Shown here: positions 10,028 to 18,302 of the stretch, piece after piece
Numbering within the stretch: position 1 is the stretch's first letter
How the letters are laid out: each line of letters starts with the position of its first letter
Assembly (NCBI RefSeq): GCF_015277815.1
Contig: NZ_CP063813.1
Span: forward strand, 2,914,001-2,978,000
Length of the DNA: 64,000 nt
Source: Microbacterium atlanticum
GTDB lineage: Bacteria > Actinomycetota > Actinomycetes > Actinomycetales > Microbacteriaceae
Reading direction: 5' to 3'
Program-made: the position numbers and the translations under genes
Notes under the pieces: model-generated
Told to the model about the DNA's origin: nothing
The model's input: the letters and a program-made list of their open reading frames with translations, nothing else
Database searches by the model: none

Positions 10028-11116
10028 CTACTTCTTCGCGGTCTTGGGCTTGCCCGGCCCCGCAGTGAGCGCGAGGCGACGGAAGGTGTTGTTCATGAGG
10101 ACCGCGACCAGGAGCAGGACGCCGAGGATCAGCGACGCCCAGTCGGAGTTCCAGCCGGTGTAGTAGATGCCTTGGTTCACGATCGCGAAGGTCAGGCAGC
10201 CGAAGACGATGCCGACGACCGACCCATACCCGCCGGTGAGCAGCACACCACCGACGACGACGGCGATCACCGAGTTGAACACGAAGGCCTGGCCGACACC
10301 GGTCTGCGCGCCGCTGTAGAGCATGGTCTGAATGATGCCCACCAGCGAGGCCCCCAGGGCCGTCGAGATGAAGAGTGCGATCTTCACCCTCGGTACCGGG
10401 ATGCCCGCAGCCCGGGCGCTCTGCGAATCACCGCCGATGGCGAACACCCAGTTCCCGTACTTGGTCGCCTGCAGGATCCACGCGACGACGAGCGCGATCA
10501 CGATCGCCCAGATGATGGCAACCTCGAACTGGCCGGCGATCAAGGTGCCGAACAGCGCCTTGGAGATGGCATCCGGCGTCATCGGGATGTTCGTGCTGCC
10601 GGTGACCAGGCGTGCCACGCCGAGCGTGAGTCCCGCCAGCGCGAACTGCATGGCGAGCGTCACGATGAAGGACGGGACATTGGATCGAGAGACGATCCAT
10701 CCGTTGACGAAGCCGACGAGCGCACCCACGACGAGGGCGGCGACGATGCCGACGATCACCGGCATTCCGAACGTACCCGCAACGAGTGCCAAAGTGATCG
10801 AGCTCGCAGCGACGACCGACCCCACCGAGAGATCAAACTCCCCGGAGATCATCAACAGGCCGACAGGAAGCGCGATGATCGCCAGCTCGGCGGCGATGTT
10901 CAACCATGAGGCCGTTCCGCCGGCGGACAGGAACTGCTGGCCGCCGAAGATCGAGAAGAAGATGAAGACGACCAGCGTGCCGGCGAAGGCGCCCGCCTCG
11001 GGGCGGTGGGTCAGGCGGCGCCAGGTCCACGGCTCCTTCTGGACACCGGTGATCTTGATGGGAGTGGTGGGCGGGCGGAGCAGATCCGCGCCCTGCGGTG
11101 AGACGTTCGTGCTCAT
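10028..11116 (-). CDS. Sugar ABC transporter permease (RbsC/FrcC type)
   Basis: 362 residues from ATG 11116 with AGGAAAG 6 nt upstream. The N-terminal 45 residues are cytoplasmic, followed by about nine to ten hydrophobic segments. Family signatures: LPVGLLMISGEFDLSVGSVVA, GALVGFVNGWIVSRSNVPSFIVTLA, FAIGGDSQSARAAGIPV (the ATPase-coupling loop) and AVVVGGVLLTGGYGSVVG. This is the BPD_transp_2 family of pentose/hexose/inositol importers. 14 bp separate it from the ATPase gene. Confidence 0.9.
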   Translation of the reverse strand: MSTNVSPQGADLLRPPTTPIKITGVQKEPWTWRRLTHRPEAGAFAGTLVVFIFFSIFGGQQFLSAGGTASWLNIAAELAIIALPVGLLMISGEFDLSVGSVVAASSITLALVAGTFGMPVIVGIVAALVVGALVGFVNGWIVSRSNVPSFIVTLAMQFALAGLTLGVARLVTGSTNIPMTPDAISKALFGTLIAGQFEVAIIWAIVIALVVAWILQATKYGNWVFAIGGDSQSARAAGIPVPRVKIALFISTALGASLVGIIQTMLYSGAQTGVGQAFVFNSVIAVVVGGVLLTGGYGSVVGIVFGCLTFAIVNQGIYYTGWNSDWASLILGVLLLVAVLMNNTFRRLALTAGPGKPKTAKK

Positions 11117-11157
11117 GACTCTTTCCTGGTTCTGTGCTCGGGTCGCCTGCGGGGGCG

Positions 11158-11189
11158 CGGCGGGGCGCAGCGCGAGCCGCACCCCGCCG
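11158..11189 (-). terminator. Attenuator-like hairpin between binding-protein and permease genes
   Basis: CGGCGGGG (11158-11165) and CCCCGCCG (11182-11189) form an 8-bp GC stem with a 16-nt loop just after the binding-protein stop (11195). Such elements commonly hold binding-protein mRNA above permease mRNA levels; that role is inferred. Confidence 0.45.
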
Positions 11190-11194
11190 TCGCC

Positions 11195-12250
11195 TCAGCG
11201 AACGCCGTTCTTGGTTCCCTGGATGGCGAGGTCCACGTTGTCGGACGTGATCAGCGCGGGCCCGGTGAGGATGCGCTCCTCGGGCAGCTTGATGCCGTAA
11301 GCAGCCAGCTGGAAGGCGTTGGCGACCGCGTAATAGCCCTGCGCGAAGGGCTGCTGGTCGATCGTGAACAGTTGCGTGCCGTCCGCGATGCGATTGAGGA
11401 CCGTCTCGGCCACATCGAAGCTGGCCAGCCCCACCTTCTCGGTCAGGCTGCCCTGCTCGAGCGCCGCCGCGGCACTGTCGGCGTCAGCGGTGCCGATAGT
11501 GATGACGACATCGACCGACGGGTCCTGCAGCAGCGCGCCCTTGATGGCCTCCTTGATGGCCGTCGGGTCGCCGAACTGGGTCGACGGAAGGTTGAGGTCA
11601 GTCACCTTCGTGCCGGACGCACCCTCGTGGATCCCCTCGCAGCGGGCGTCGACGTTGGCGACGCCCGGGAGCGTGTTGACACAGAGGATGTGCGCGTAGC
11701 CGTCGTCCTCGAGCTTCTTGCCGCCGGCGACACCCGCCTCATAGTCGTCGGTGCCGATGTAGATCTCTCCGCCGACGTCGCCGACAGTCTCCTGTCCGGC
11801 GTTGTAGATGATGACGGGGATGCCCGCGTCCGAGATCGCCTGGATGTTCGCGTTCTGGGCATCGGGAACCCAGTTCGGCAGCACGACGGCGTCCGGGTTC
11901 ATAGCCTGCAGATTGCCGACGAGCTTCGCCGCGTCCGAGCTGAAGTTGTCGTAGTTCGGCATCGACACGAAGGTGACCTTGCCACCGGCCGCCTCCACGG
12001 ACTTCGCGGCGGACTCCGCGCCGTTCTTCACTGTCGACCAGAAGAGGTCCGACGAGGCGCCGCCCATGACGGCGATCGTCACGCCATCGGCGCTTCCGTT
12101 GCTGGAACCGCCGGTGGCCGAAGAGTCGGGGCTTCCCGACGTGCATCCGGCGAGCGTCATTCCGACCGCGACGATGCCCGCGATCAGCGTGGCCGCAGCT
12201 GCACGGCGACGCAGACGAGAAGGCCGGGTGATGAGCTGCGTGGAATTCAT
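11195..12250 (-). CDS. Sugar ABC transporter substrate-binding lipoprotein (periplasmic-binding-protein family 1/4)
   Basis: 351 residues from ATG 12250 (GGGAG 8 nt upstream; ATG 12268 is an alternative). The N-terminus has a basic RPSRLRRRAAAA stretch, a hydrophobic core, and the lipobox LAGC giving a lipid-anchored Cys near residue 36, then a Ser/Gly linker. The mature part is a RbsB-like domain: TIAVMGGASSDLFWSTVKNGAESAAK, NYDNFSSDAAKLVGNL, PDAVVLPNW, DAGIPVIIYNAGQ, YIGTDDYEAGVAGGKKL, VDVVITIGTADADSAAAALEQ, FTIDQQPFAQGYYAV. It delivers substrate to the adjacent permease. An inositol-type ligand is inferred from context. Expressed divergently from the Gfo/Idh gene at 12457. Confidence 0.9.
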   Translation of the reverse strand: MNSTQLITRPSRLRRRAAAATLIAGIVAVGMTLAGCTSGSPDSSATGGSSNGSADGVTIAVMGGASSDLFWSTVKNGAESAAKSVEAAGGKVTFVSMPNYDNFSSDAAKLVGNLQAMNPDAVVLPNWVPDAQNANIQAISDAGIPVIIYNAGQETVGDVGGEIYIGTDDYEAGVAGGKKLEDDGYAHILCVNTLPGVANVDARCEGIHEGASGTKVTDLNLPSTQFGDPTAIKEAIKGALLQDPSVDVVITIGTADADSAAAALEQGSLTEKVGLASFDVAETVLNRIADGTQLFTIDQQPFAQGYYAVANAFQLAAYGIKLPEERILTGPALITSDNVDLAIQGTKNGVR

Positions 12251-12307
12251 CCTCGCGACTCCCTTCATTGTTGAGCCGCACGTTGCGGCGATCGACTTTG
12301 ACCTGGG

Positions 12308-12385
12308 TTGATAGTGGACTATGTGCATACATACCGACAATGCGTTGAGTGCACCCGTTACCGAATCGTTACCATCAATCGTCGA
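12308..12385. promoter_or_regulatory. Divergent control region of the ABC importer and Gfo/Idh genes
   Basis: The 206-bp gap between divergent starts contains ACATACCGACAA (12329-12340), identical over 12 bp to the site at 13508. Nearby is a direct repeat of CGTTACC (within 12357-12375, 11-bp period) and CGTCGACG (about 12381). No clear -35/-10 pair could be chosen on either strand. Confidence 0.55.
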
Positions 12386-12456
12386 CGATGGCGCGGACGG
12401 ACGGTTTGATGGACACCCGTATCCGGGCGCATCGCGTCCGGGCGGAAGGAGCGGAC

Positions 12457-13503
12457 ATGCGGGCGAGAATCGGGCTGGTCGGGTTCGGCGTGGGAGGGAG
12501 GCTGTTCCATGCCCCGTACATCGAAGCCTCCGCGGAATGCGAGCTGGCGGGCATCGTGGCCCGCTCCCCCGAGCGCGTGAGGCTCGCCGCGACGCACTGC
12601 CCCGGAGTGCCGGTCTACGGCTCGCTGGGTGAGCTGATCGACGCCGGAGTCGACGCGGTCACCATCACCACGCCGCCGCAGACCCGTCGCGAGCTCGTAC
12701 TGGAGGCGGTCGAGCGCGGCGTCGCCGTCGTCGCGGACAAGCCGTTCGCCCTCTCCGCCGACGACGCGCTCACACTGATCTCCGCCGCACACGCCGCCGG
12801 CGTCCTGCTCAACGTCTTTCACAACCGCCGCTTCGACGCGGACATCGTCACCGCGCGCGGAGTGCTCGACTCGGGTGCACTCGGCGCGATCCAGCGGCTG
12901 GACCTGCGCTGCGACCAAGACGACCCCGACGCGCTCGATGACTCCCCCGACGGCGGACTTCTGCGCGATCTCGGCAGTCACGTCGTCGACCAGGCATTGA
13001 GCCTGCTCGGCCCCGCCCGCGCGGTCAGCGCCTCGCTCGACTGGGCGGACACTCCAGCCGGCCCGGTCGACACCGGGTACGTCCTGCACATCCATCACCG
13101 ATCCGGAGCGCACTCTCATCTGTCGTCCACCAAACGCAGCCGCCTCTCGTCGCGCGAGTTGCGACTGATCGGAAGGAACGGCTCGTACATCTCGGATTAC
13201 TCCGATGTGCAGTACGACGCAATCGTCCGCGGCGAACGCCCCGGCGCACAGCGTTCGTGGGGCGTCGAGGACGAATCGCGCTGGGGACGGATCCGCCTGC
13301 TCGACGGCACCGATCTGGCCGTGCCGTCCGCGCGCGGCGACTACACGACCTTCTACGATCGCTTCGCGCGAGCGTGGGCCACCGGCGATGCCGGTCCGGT
13401 TCCCGCCGAGCAGGGCCTCGCGGTACTGGAGGTCATCGACGCCGCGTTCCAGTCCTCCCGGGAGGGGGCAACCGTCGATGTCATCCCCAGTGAAACCAAT
13501 TGA
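12457..13503 (+). CDS. Gfo/Idh/MocA oxidoreductase, scyllo-inositol-dehydrogenase (IolW)-like
   Basis: 348 residues from ATG 12457 with GGAAGGA 6 nt upstream; the longer reading from 12349 has no RBS. N-terminal Rossmann domain begins RIGLVGFGVGGRLFHAPYI, a form typical of NADP-dependent IolW/YdgJ enzymes. Then VDAVTITTPPQTRRELVLEA, VVADKPFAL with the catalytic lysine near residue 95, FHNRRFDADI, and GGLLRDLGSHVVDQAL with the catalytic Asp/His pair. The C-terminal beta-sheet domain is complete. It likely interconverts an inositol isomer and its keto form. Its stop codon lies inside the promoter of the next gene. Confidence 0.85.
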   Translation: MRARIGLVGFGVGGRLFHAPYIEASAECELAGIVARSPERVRLAATHCPGVPVYGSLGELIDAGVDAVTITTPPQTRRELVLEAVERGVAVVADKPFALSADDALTLISAAHAAGVLLNVFHNRRFDADIVTARGVLDSGALGAIQRLDLRCDQDDPDALDDSPDGGLLRDLGSHVVDQALSLLGPARAVSASLDWADTPAGPVDTGYVLHIHHRSGAHSHLSSTKRSRLSSRELRLIGRNGSYISDYSDVQYDAIVRGERPGAQRSWGVEDESRWGRIRLLDGTDLAVPSARGDYTTFYDRFARAWATGDAGPVPAEQGLAVLEVIDAAFQSSREGATVDVIPSETN

Positions 13504-13528
13504 CAGGACATACCGACAACCGTAGAGT
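13500..13528 (+). promoter_or_regulatory. Promoter with operator in the -35/-10 spacer
   Basis: TTGACA (13500-13505) - 17 bp - TAGAGT (13523-13528). The -35 box overlaps the TGA stop of the upstream Gfo/Idh gene. ACATACCGACAA (13508-13519) fills the spacer, so a bound repressor would block polymerase. The downstream gene starts at 13604. Confidence 0.75.
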
Positions 13529-13603
13529 TGCCGCTGGCGCCGCTTGGCGTCATCACCGCACCGGCGCTGTGAGGCGACGGCAGATCCTGTTCCAGGAGGA
13601 CTG

Positions 13604-14815
13604 TTGACCACCAACGACATCGGAGTCGCCGTCATCGGCGCGGGCATGGCCGGCAAGGCACATGCCGCCGCCTATCGCTCGGCTCCCACTGTTTACGACA
13701 CCACGCTGCCTCCGGTTCGCCTGGTCTCCATCGCCGACGTCTACGAGCCCCTCGCGGAATCGACGGCACGGCGCTTCGGCTTCACGCGCCACGACACGTC
13801 GTGGCAGGCGATCGTCGACGCCGACGACATCAACGTCGTCAGCGTGGTGGTCGCCAACGCGCTGCACCGCGAGATCGTCGAGGCGCTCCTCGCGGCAGGT
13901 AAGCACGTGCTGTGTGAGAAGCCGCTGTCCGATACCCTCGACGACGCGCGCGCCATGGTCGCCGCCGCTGACGCGGCCGACACCGTGGCCCGCATCGGGC
14001 TCACCTATCGCCGCTCGCCCGGGTTGGCGTTCATCCACGAACTCACGCAGTCCGGCGCGCTGGGCAACATCCTCAACGTGAGCGGCTCGTACTGGACCGA
14101 GTACGCCTGCAACCCAGAGTCTCCCATCTCGTGGCGTTACAAGGGACCCAACGGCTCCGGAGCCCTCGCCGACGTCGGCAGCCACCTCACCTACCTCGCC
14201 GAGTTCGTCGGCGGCGCCCAGTTCACCTCCGTGCGCGGTGGCACGCTCAGCACCGTCATTCCGACCCGGCCGAAGCCTCTCGGCGCGGTCGTCGGCCACG
14301 AAGGAGGCGCTGTCTCGGACGAGCGCGAGCCCGTCGAGAACGACGACGTCGCCGCTTTCTCGGGCCTGCTCGCCAACGGCGCGACCGCGACCCTGCAGGT
14401 CTCCCGGGTGGCGGCAGGTCACCCCAATTCGCTCAGCATCGAGGTCTTCGGCGACAAGGGGGCGGCTTCCTTCGACTTCCGGCACCCGGGCGAGATCCAG
14501 CTGTACCTCGCGGGGGAGTCGCCGGCGACAGCCGGATACCGCACCGTCATCCTCGGACCGCAGCAGCCGTACTGGAAGGGCGGGCTCGCGATGGACGCCC
14601 AGGGCGTCGGTGTCGGCCAGAACGATGGTTTCGTCTTCCAGGCACGCGCCTTCCTCGAAGAGGTGGCGGGCATCCCCGAGGCCGACTCGCTCCCCCGCAA
14701 CGCCGACTTCGCGGACGGCCTGCGCAACATGCTGCTGCTCGACGCGGTCGCGCAGTCGGCCGCGGCCGGCGGCGCCACCGTCGAGGTGTCGCGCGAGACG
14801 GCGGGTGCCCGATGA
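13604..14815 (+). CDS. Gfo/Idh/MocA family oxidoreductase
   Basis: 403 residues from a TTG at 13604, chosen because AGGAGG (13594-13599) is the only strong RBS and no ATG or GTG serves. GVAVIGAGMAGKAHAAAYRS is the NAD-binding fingerprint; VLCEKPLSDTLDDAR has the catalytic lysine, GLTYRRSPGLAFI follows, then SWRYKGPNGSGALADVGSHLTYL with the Asp/His pair. The C-terminal domain ends SLPRNADFADGLRNMLLLDAV. This branch (about 400 residues) acts on inositols or sugars, so IolG-like activity is possible but not proven. ATGA overlap with the next gene. Confidence 0.85.
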   Translation: MTTNDIGVAVIGAGMAGKAHAAAYRSAPTVYDTTLPPVRLVSIADVYEPLAESTARRFGFTRHDTSWQAIVDADDINVVSVVVANALHREIVEALLAAGKHVLCEKPLSDTLDDARAMVAAADAADTVARIGLTYRRSPGLAFIHELTQSGALGNILNVSGSYWTEYACNPESPISWRYKGPNGSGALADVGSHLTYLAEFVGGAQFTSVRGGTLSTVIPTRPKPLGAVVGHEGGAVSDEREPVENDDVAAFSGLLANGATATLQVSRVAAGHPNSLSIEVFGDKGAASFDFRHPGEIQLYLAGESPATAGYRTVILGPQQPYWKGGLAMDAQGVGVGQNDGFVFQARAFLEEVAGIPEADSLPRNADFADGLRNMLLLDAVAQSAAAGGATVEVSRETAGAR

Positions 14816-15822
14816 AGCTCGGCCTGTACAACGCGGTCCTCCACGACCGCACGCTGCCCGAGGCGATCGAGGTCGTCGGCGGCCTGGGCCTGACCGGACT
14901 CGAAATCAACACCGGCGGCTTCCTGCCGGCGGTGCACGTGCCCACCTTCGATGACATCCTGGTCAGCGACACCGCTCGCGACGACTTCCTCGGGATCTTC
15001 GAGGGCACCGGCGTCGGCATCGCGGGGCTGAACTGCAACGGAAACCCGCTGCACCCCAACCCCGAGATCGGGCGCAAACACGCTGAGGACATCCGCCGCT
15101 CGATCCGTCTCGCCGAGCGGCTCGGCCAGCACCGGGTCGTGACGATGTCCGGATTGCCCGGCGGTGAGCCCACCGCGCAGTACCCGAACTGGATCGTCAA
15201 CGCCTGGAACTCCGCCGCGCTCGACGTGCTGGACTACCAGTGGGCGCTCGTGGCCGACTTCTGGCGGGAGACGGATCGTCTCGCACGCGATCACGACGTC
15301 AAGGTGGCGCTCGAGCTGCACCCGCAGAACGTGGTGTTCAACAGCGCCGACGTGCACAAGCTCATCGATCTCACCGGGGCGACGAACGTCGGGGTCGAGC
15401 TCGATGCCTCGCACCTGTTCTGGCAGCAGATGGATCCGGTGGCGGTCGCCCAGCACCTCGGCGAACTGGTGTTTCACGCCGCGGCCAAGGACGTGCGTGT
15501 CAACCCGCAGTGGGCCGCACTCAACGGCGTGCTGGACAACAGCTTCCGCCGCCTGCGGTCCGACGAGCCGCGCACCAATCTGGGTGGCGACGAGTGGGCG
15601 AACGAGTGGCCGAAGAACTCGGCGTGGGACTTCGTCGCCCTCGGCAAGGGGCACGACGTCGCGTACTGGACGGAGTTCCTCCGCGCCCTGCACGACATCG
15701 ACCCCGACATGATGGTCAACATCGAGCACGAGGACGTCGAACTCGGTCGCGTGGAAGGCGTCGCGGTCGCCGCGGAGGTCCTGAAGGCGGCGGATGCTGC
15801 GCTCCAGGGGTCTCTCGTATGA
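14812..15822 (+). CDS. Sugar-phosphate isomerase/epimerase (xylose-isomerase-like TIM barrel)
   Basis: 336 residues, ATG 14812 within the ATGA overlap of the preceding gene. TIM-barrel landmarks: KLGLYNAVLHDRTLPEAIEVVGGLGLTGLEINTGGF, GIAGLNCNGNPLHPN, HRVVTMSGLPGGEP, VKVALELHPQNVVFN with the first metal Glu near residue 164, GVELDASHLFWQQMDP with metal Asp/His, VFHAAAKDVRVN, and a final MMVNIEHEDVELG with the last Glu. Longer than IolE and without its sequence features, so not called as iolE. Co-transcribed with two dehydrogenases, consistent with oxidation - isomerisation - reduction of a polyol or sugar. Confidence 0.85.
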   Translation: MKLGLYNAVLHDRTLPEAIEVVGGLGLTGLEINTGGFLPAVHVPTFDDILVSDTARDDFLGIFEGTGVGIAGLNCNGNPLHPNPEIGRKHAEDIRRSIRLAERLGQHRVVTMSGLPGGEPTAQYPNWIVNAWNSAALDVLDYQWALVADFWRETDRLARDHDVKVALELHPQNVVFNSADVHKLIDLTGATNVGVELDASHLFWQQMDPVAVAQHLGELVFHAAAKDVRVNPQWAALNGVLDNSFRRLRSDEPRTNLGGDEWANEWPKNSAWDFVALGKGHDVAYWTEFLRALHDIDPDMMVNIEHEDVELGRVEGVAVAAEVLKAADAALQGSLV

Positions 15823-16595
15823 CAGCGTGGGCGAGCTATCCGTATCAGGACCGAGTTGTGCTCGTCACCGGCGGCGGCACCGGGATCGGCCGCGCGATCG
15901 TGCGGTCGTTCCTGGAGCAGGGTGCCTCGGTCGCCGCGGTCGGCCGCACGCGCGCGGCGCTGGACGAGGCGGTGGCCGACTTCCCGGCCGAGCGCGTCCA
16001 TGTGATCGTCGCCGACCTGGCCGAGTCCGCGGCACCCGCCGACGCGGTGGCCGAGACGGTCGCCCGGTTCGGCCGCCTCGACGTCGTCGTGGCGAGCGCA
16101 GGGACGAGCGAGGGCAGCGACATCCACGATCTCGACATCGCGGTGTGGGAGCGGCAGCGCGCCATCAACCTCGACTCGGTGATCGCGCTGGCCGCGGCGA
16201 GCGTTCCGCACCTGACGCAGACGGCGGGCAATCTGCTCGCCATCTCGTCGATCGCGGGTCTGCGCGGCGACTGGGGCATGTTCGCCTACAACGCCACGAA
16301 GGCCGCGGTGAATGTCATGATGCAGGCCCTCGCGCTGGACCTCGGCGCCGTCGGTGTGCGCGTGAACGCACTCGCGCCGGGGTTCACGGCCTCGCGGCTC
16401 ACGCAGGAGCGCCTGGACGACCCGGAGTTCAGGGAGCGCCTGCTCGATCGCGTGGCGATCGGGAGGGTTGCCGACCCGGAGGACATCGCGAAGGTGGCGC
16501 TGTTCCTGTGCAGCCCGGACGCCGGGTACATGACGGGCGCCATCGTGCCGGTCGACGGCGGTGTGAGCGCGTCCTCGGGGACGCCGCGCAGCTGA
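15819..16595 (+). CDS. Short-chain dehydrogenase/reductase
   Basis: 258 residues, ATG 15819 in an ATGA overlap with the isomerase. Classical SDR: VLVTGGGTGIGRAIV (cofactor TGxxxGIG), VVVASAGTSEG (NAG-like), catalytic Ser in LLAISSIAGLRGDWG near 146, and YNATKAAVN with Tyr-x3-Lys near 161-165. The C-terminus reads DPEDIAKVALFLCSPDAGYMTGAIVPVDGGV. After the first beta-strand it has GRTR, which favours NADP. Last gene of the plus-strand iol-linked operon and closed by a strong terminator. Substrate unknown, probably an inositol or sugar derivative. Confidence 0.9.
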   Translation: MTAWASYPYQDRVVLVTGGGTGIGRAIVRSFLEQGASVAAVGRTRAALDEAVADFPAERVHVIVADLAESAAPADAVAETVARFGRLDVVVASAGTSEGSDIHDLDIAVWERQRAINLDSVIALAAASVPHLTQTAGNLLAISSIAGLRGDWGMFAYNATKAAVNVMMQALALDLGAVGVRVNALAPGFTASRLTQERLDDPEFRERLLDRVAIGRVADPEDIAKVALFLCSPDAGYMTGAIVPVDGGVSASSGTPRS

Positions 16596-16601
16596 GAGAG
16601 C

Positions 16602-16645
16602 GCACGACAGAGGGGGCCGGCACCCGCCGGCCCCCTCTGTCGTGC
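16602..16645. terminator. Bidirectional terminator between SDR and thioesterase
   Basis: A perfect 19-bp stem (16602-16620 with 16627-16645), starting GCACGACAGAGGG, and a 6-nt loop between convergent genes, 7 bp after the SDR stop and 17 bp from the thioesterase stop. Confidence 0.9.
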
Positions 16646-16661
16646 GTCGGATGGGTGAGAC

Positions 16662-17078
16662 CTAACCGTACGGAAGCCGGTCGCGGTCGTACGTGATGGT
16701 CCGATAGCCGTGAGGAACCGGCGTACCGGCCTCGTCGATCCCCACGAAGACGATCTTGTCGATCGCGAGGATCGGCGCGCGCGTGACCATGTTGCGCACC
16801 TCGGCGCGCATCGTCAGTGAGGTACGCCCGAAGGAGACCGCGCGGATTCCGAGCTCGATCAGATCCCCCTGGCGGGCGGAGCTCACGAAGTCGATCTCCG
16901 ACATGTACTTCGTCACCGCGCGCGGGTTGCCGAGCTGCAGGATCGCGTAGATCGCCGCCTCCTCGTCGATCCAGCGCAGCAGGCTGCCGCCGAAGAGCGT
17001 GCCGTGCGCATTGAGGTCTTCCGGCCGCACCCAGCGGCGCGACCGGAAGGTCACCTCGTCGACAGATTCCGCGCTCAC
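16662..17078 (-). CDS. Acyl-CoA thioesterase (hotdog fold, YciA/BACH type)
   Basis: 138 residues from a GTG at 17078 that overlaps the transaldolase stop as GTGA. The hotdog core is clear: LNAHGTLFGGSLLRWIDEEAAIYA, holding the Asn/His loop and the Asp catalytic residue near residue 35, then VTKYMSEIDFVSSARQGDLIELG and RTSLTMRAEVRNM. Length and motifs fit the one-domain acyl-CoA thioesterase family. Its coupling to a transaldolase-like gene is unexpected; a CoA-recycling role in the pathway is possible but unproven. Confidence 0.85.
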   Translation of the reverse strand: MSAESVDEVTFRSRRWVRPEDLNAHGTLFGGSLLRWIDEEAAIYAILQLGNPRAVTKYMSEIDFVSSARQGDLIELGIRAVSFGRTSLTMRAEVRNMVTRAPILAIDKIVFVGIDEAGTPVPHGYRTITYDRDRLPYG

Positions 17079-18166
17079 GCCGGCGGGAGAAGGATGTCGC
17101 GCACGACGTGGTCGAGCTGTTCGTCGGCTTCGAGGAACTGACGCAGTGTGCGCACTGTGGCGCCGAACGTGTCGAACTCCGCCGGGGTCAGACCGTCCAC
17201 CTCGTAGGCACGACGGAACTCGGGCACCCGCTCGAGAAGGGTGTCGAGGATGTGCGCGGGAACCGGCACATCGATGCGCGACTCGACGGGCAGCAGGTTG
17301 TCGTTGATGCGCACCTGCCAGTCGAAAGGGGGCGAGACCACCAGGTTGCCGCCCTGCAGCTCCGACCAGTGCATGTGGTTGCGGAAGGCGGCCGACAGCA
17401 GGCGCGAGCGGAACCCCCGAGCGACGAACTCGTGGTACGCCTTCTTGAGCGCGGCGACACCCGCCCATTCCAGATAGCCCGGGTCGATGAGGACTCGCTG
17501 GCGCACGACGGATGCCTTGACCCAGTCGTCGAGCCGGCCCCCCATGAGCGTGACGACCGAGCCCATCTCGCCCGTGACGAGTCCGTCGGCGGCGCGGCGA
17601 TCGAGACCGCGCTCGATGGCTTCGGCCGCGGCGACTGCCTGAGCGACCGTGAACGAGACGGTGACGTTGATGCTGACGCCCCGGTAGGTGGCCTCTTCGA
17701 TGGCGACGAGCCCCACCGAGGTCGCGGGGATCTTCACGATGATGTTCGGCGCGAGGCTACTGAAGCGCACCGCCTGCTCGACGAGCGCCTCGGCGTCGCG
17801 GTGCAGGCGCGGGTCGGTCTGGATCGACAGTCGACCGTCCCTTCCACCCGAGGCCTCGAAGGCGGGCTCGAGCAGCCGCGCCGCAGCGATGGAGAGCTCC
17901 TCGACGACCTTCCAGCCCAGGAACGACTCGCCTGCCGTCGGGTACTCCTGCGCGAGTTCAGCGATCCGCGGATGCCATTCGTCGAGGTGCGCGCGGACGG
18001 CGGCGAGGGCGATCACCGGATTGCAGGTCGCGCCCACCGCGCCGAACGCGATCGACTGTTCGAGCTCGACGGGATCCGCCGAGTCGTTCCACAGCACGGT
18101 CGGGAAGCGATTGGCCGCGTCGGCGAGCGGGGCGGTGGGCGTGCTGGTGTCGAGCGTTCTGCTCAC
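17075..18166 (-). CDS. Transaldolase family protein
   Basis: 363 residues from GTG 18166 with GGAGGAATC just upstream. Transaldolase signatures: PTVLWNDSADPVELEQSIAFGAVGATCNPVIAL (the TSNP-like element), ISIQ/LSIQTDPRLHRDAEALVEQA, and the Schiff-base lysine in NIIVKIPAT near residue 155, followed by GVSINVTVSFTVAQAV. It is clearly diverged from the standard actinobacterial pentose-phosphate Tal, and an iol-type operator lies at its promoter, so I infer a dedicated aldol step in the inositol or linked sugar pathway. Transcribed from 18201-18230 and coupled to the thioesterase. Confidence 0.85.
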   Translation of the reverse strand: MSRTLDTSTPTAPLADAANRFPTVLWNDSADPVELEQSIAFGAVGATCNPVIALAAVRAHLDEWHPRIAELAQEYPTAGESFLGWKVVEELSIAAARLLEPAFEASGGRDGRLSIQTDPRLHRDAEALVEQAVRFSSLAPNIIVKIPATSVGLVAIEEATYRGVSINVTVSFTVAQAVAAAEAIERGLDRRAADGLVTGEMGSVVTLMGGRLDDWVKASVVRQRVLIDPGYLEWAGVAALKKAYHEFVARGFRSRLLSAAFRNHMHWSELQGGNLVVSPPFDWQVRINDNLLPVESRIDVPVPAHILDTLLERVPEFRRAYEVDGLTPAEFDTFGATVRTLRQFLEADEQLDHVVRDILLPPA

Positions 18167-18197
18167 GATTCCTCCACAACTTTGTCAGGACATTACA

Positions 18198-18230
18198 TCG
18201 TTAGTATCTCATGATTTTGTCGTGGTTCAA
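18198..18230 (-). promoter_or_regulatory. Promoter/operator of the transaldolase-like gene
   Basis: Minus strand TTGAAC (18225-18230) - 18 bp - TACTAA (18201-18206). The -10 is embedded in AGATACTAACGA (18198-18209 reversed), a copy of the regulon motif. The start codon is about 30 bp downstream. Confidence 0.55.
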
Positions 18231-18250
18231 AGGTTTCGCCCGCAAAGAAA

Positions 18251-18284
18251 GCGGCGACCGCGGGGCTCCCCCCGCGGTCGCCGC
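18251..18284 (-). terminator. Terminator after the P450 reductase gene
   Basis: GCGGCGACCGCGGGG (18251-18265) pairs perfectly with 18270-18284 (15-bp stem, 4-nt loop), 18 bp past the reductase stop. It isolates the transaldolase promoter from the P450 operon. Confidence 0.85.
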
Positions 18285-18302
18285 GTGTGCTCGGCTGGTC
18301 GC

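Noticed and set aside
14812..15822. iolE
   Set aside because: TIM barrel with the right ligands but 336 residues and no IolE-specific stretches; kept as a generic isomerase.
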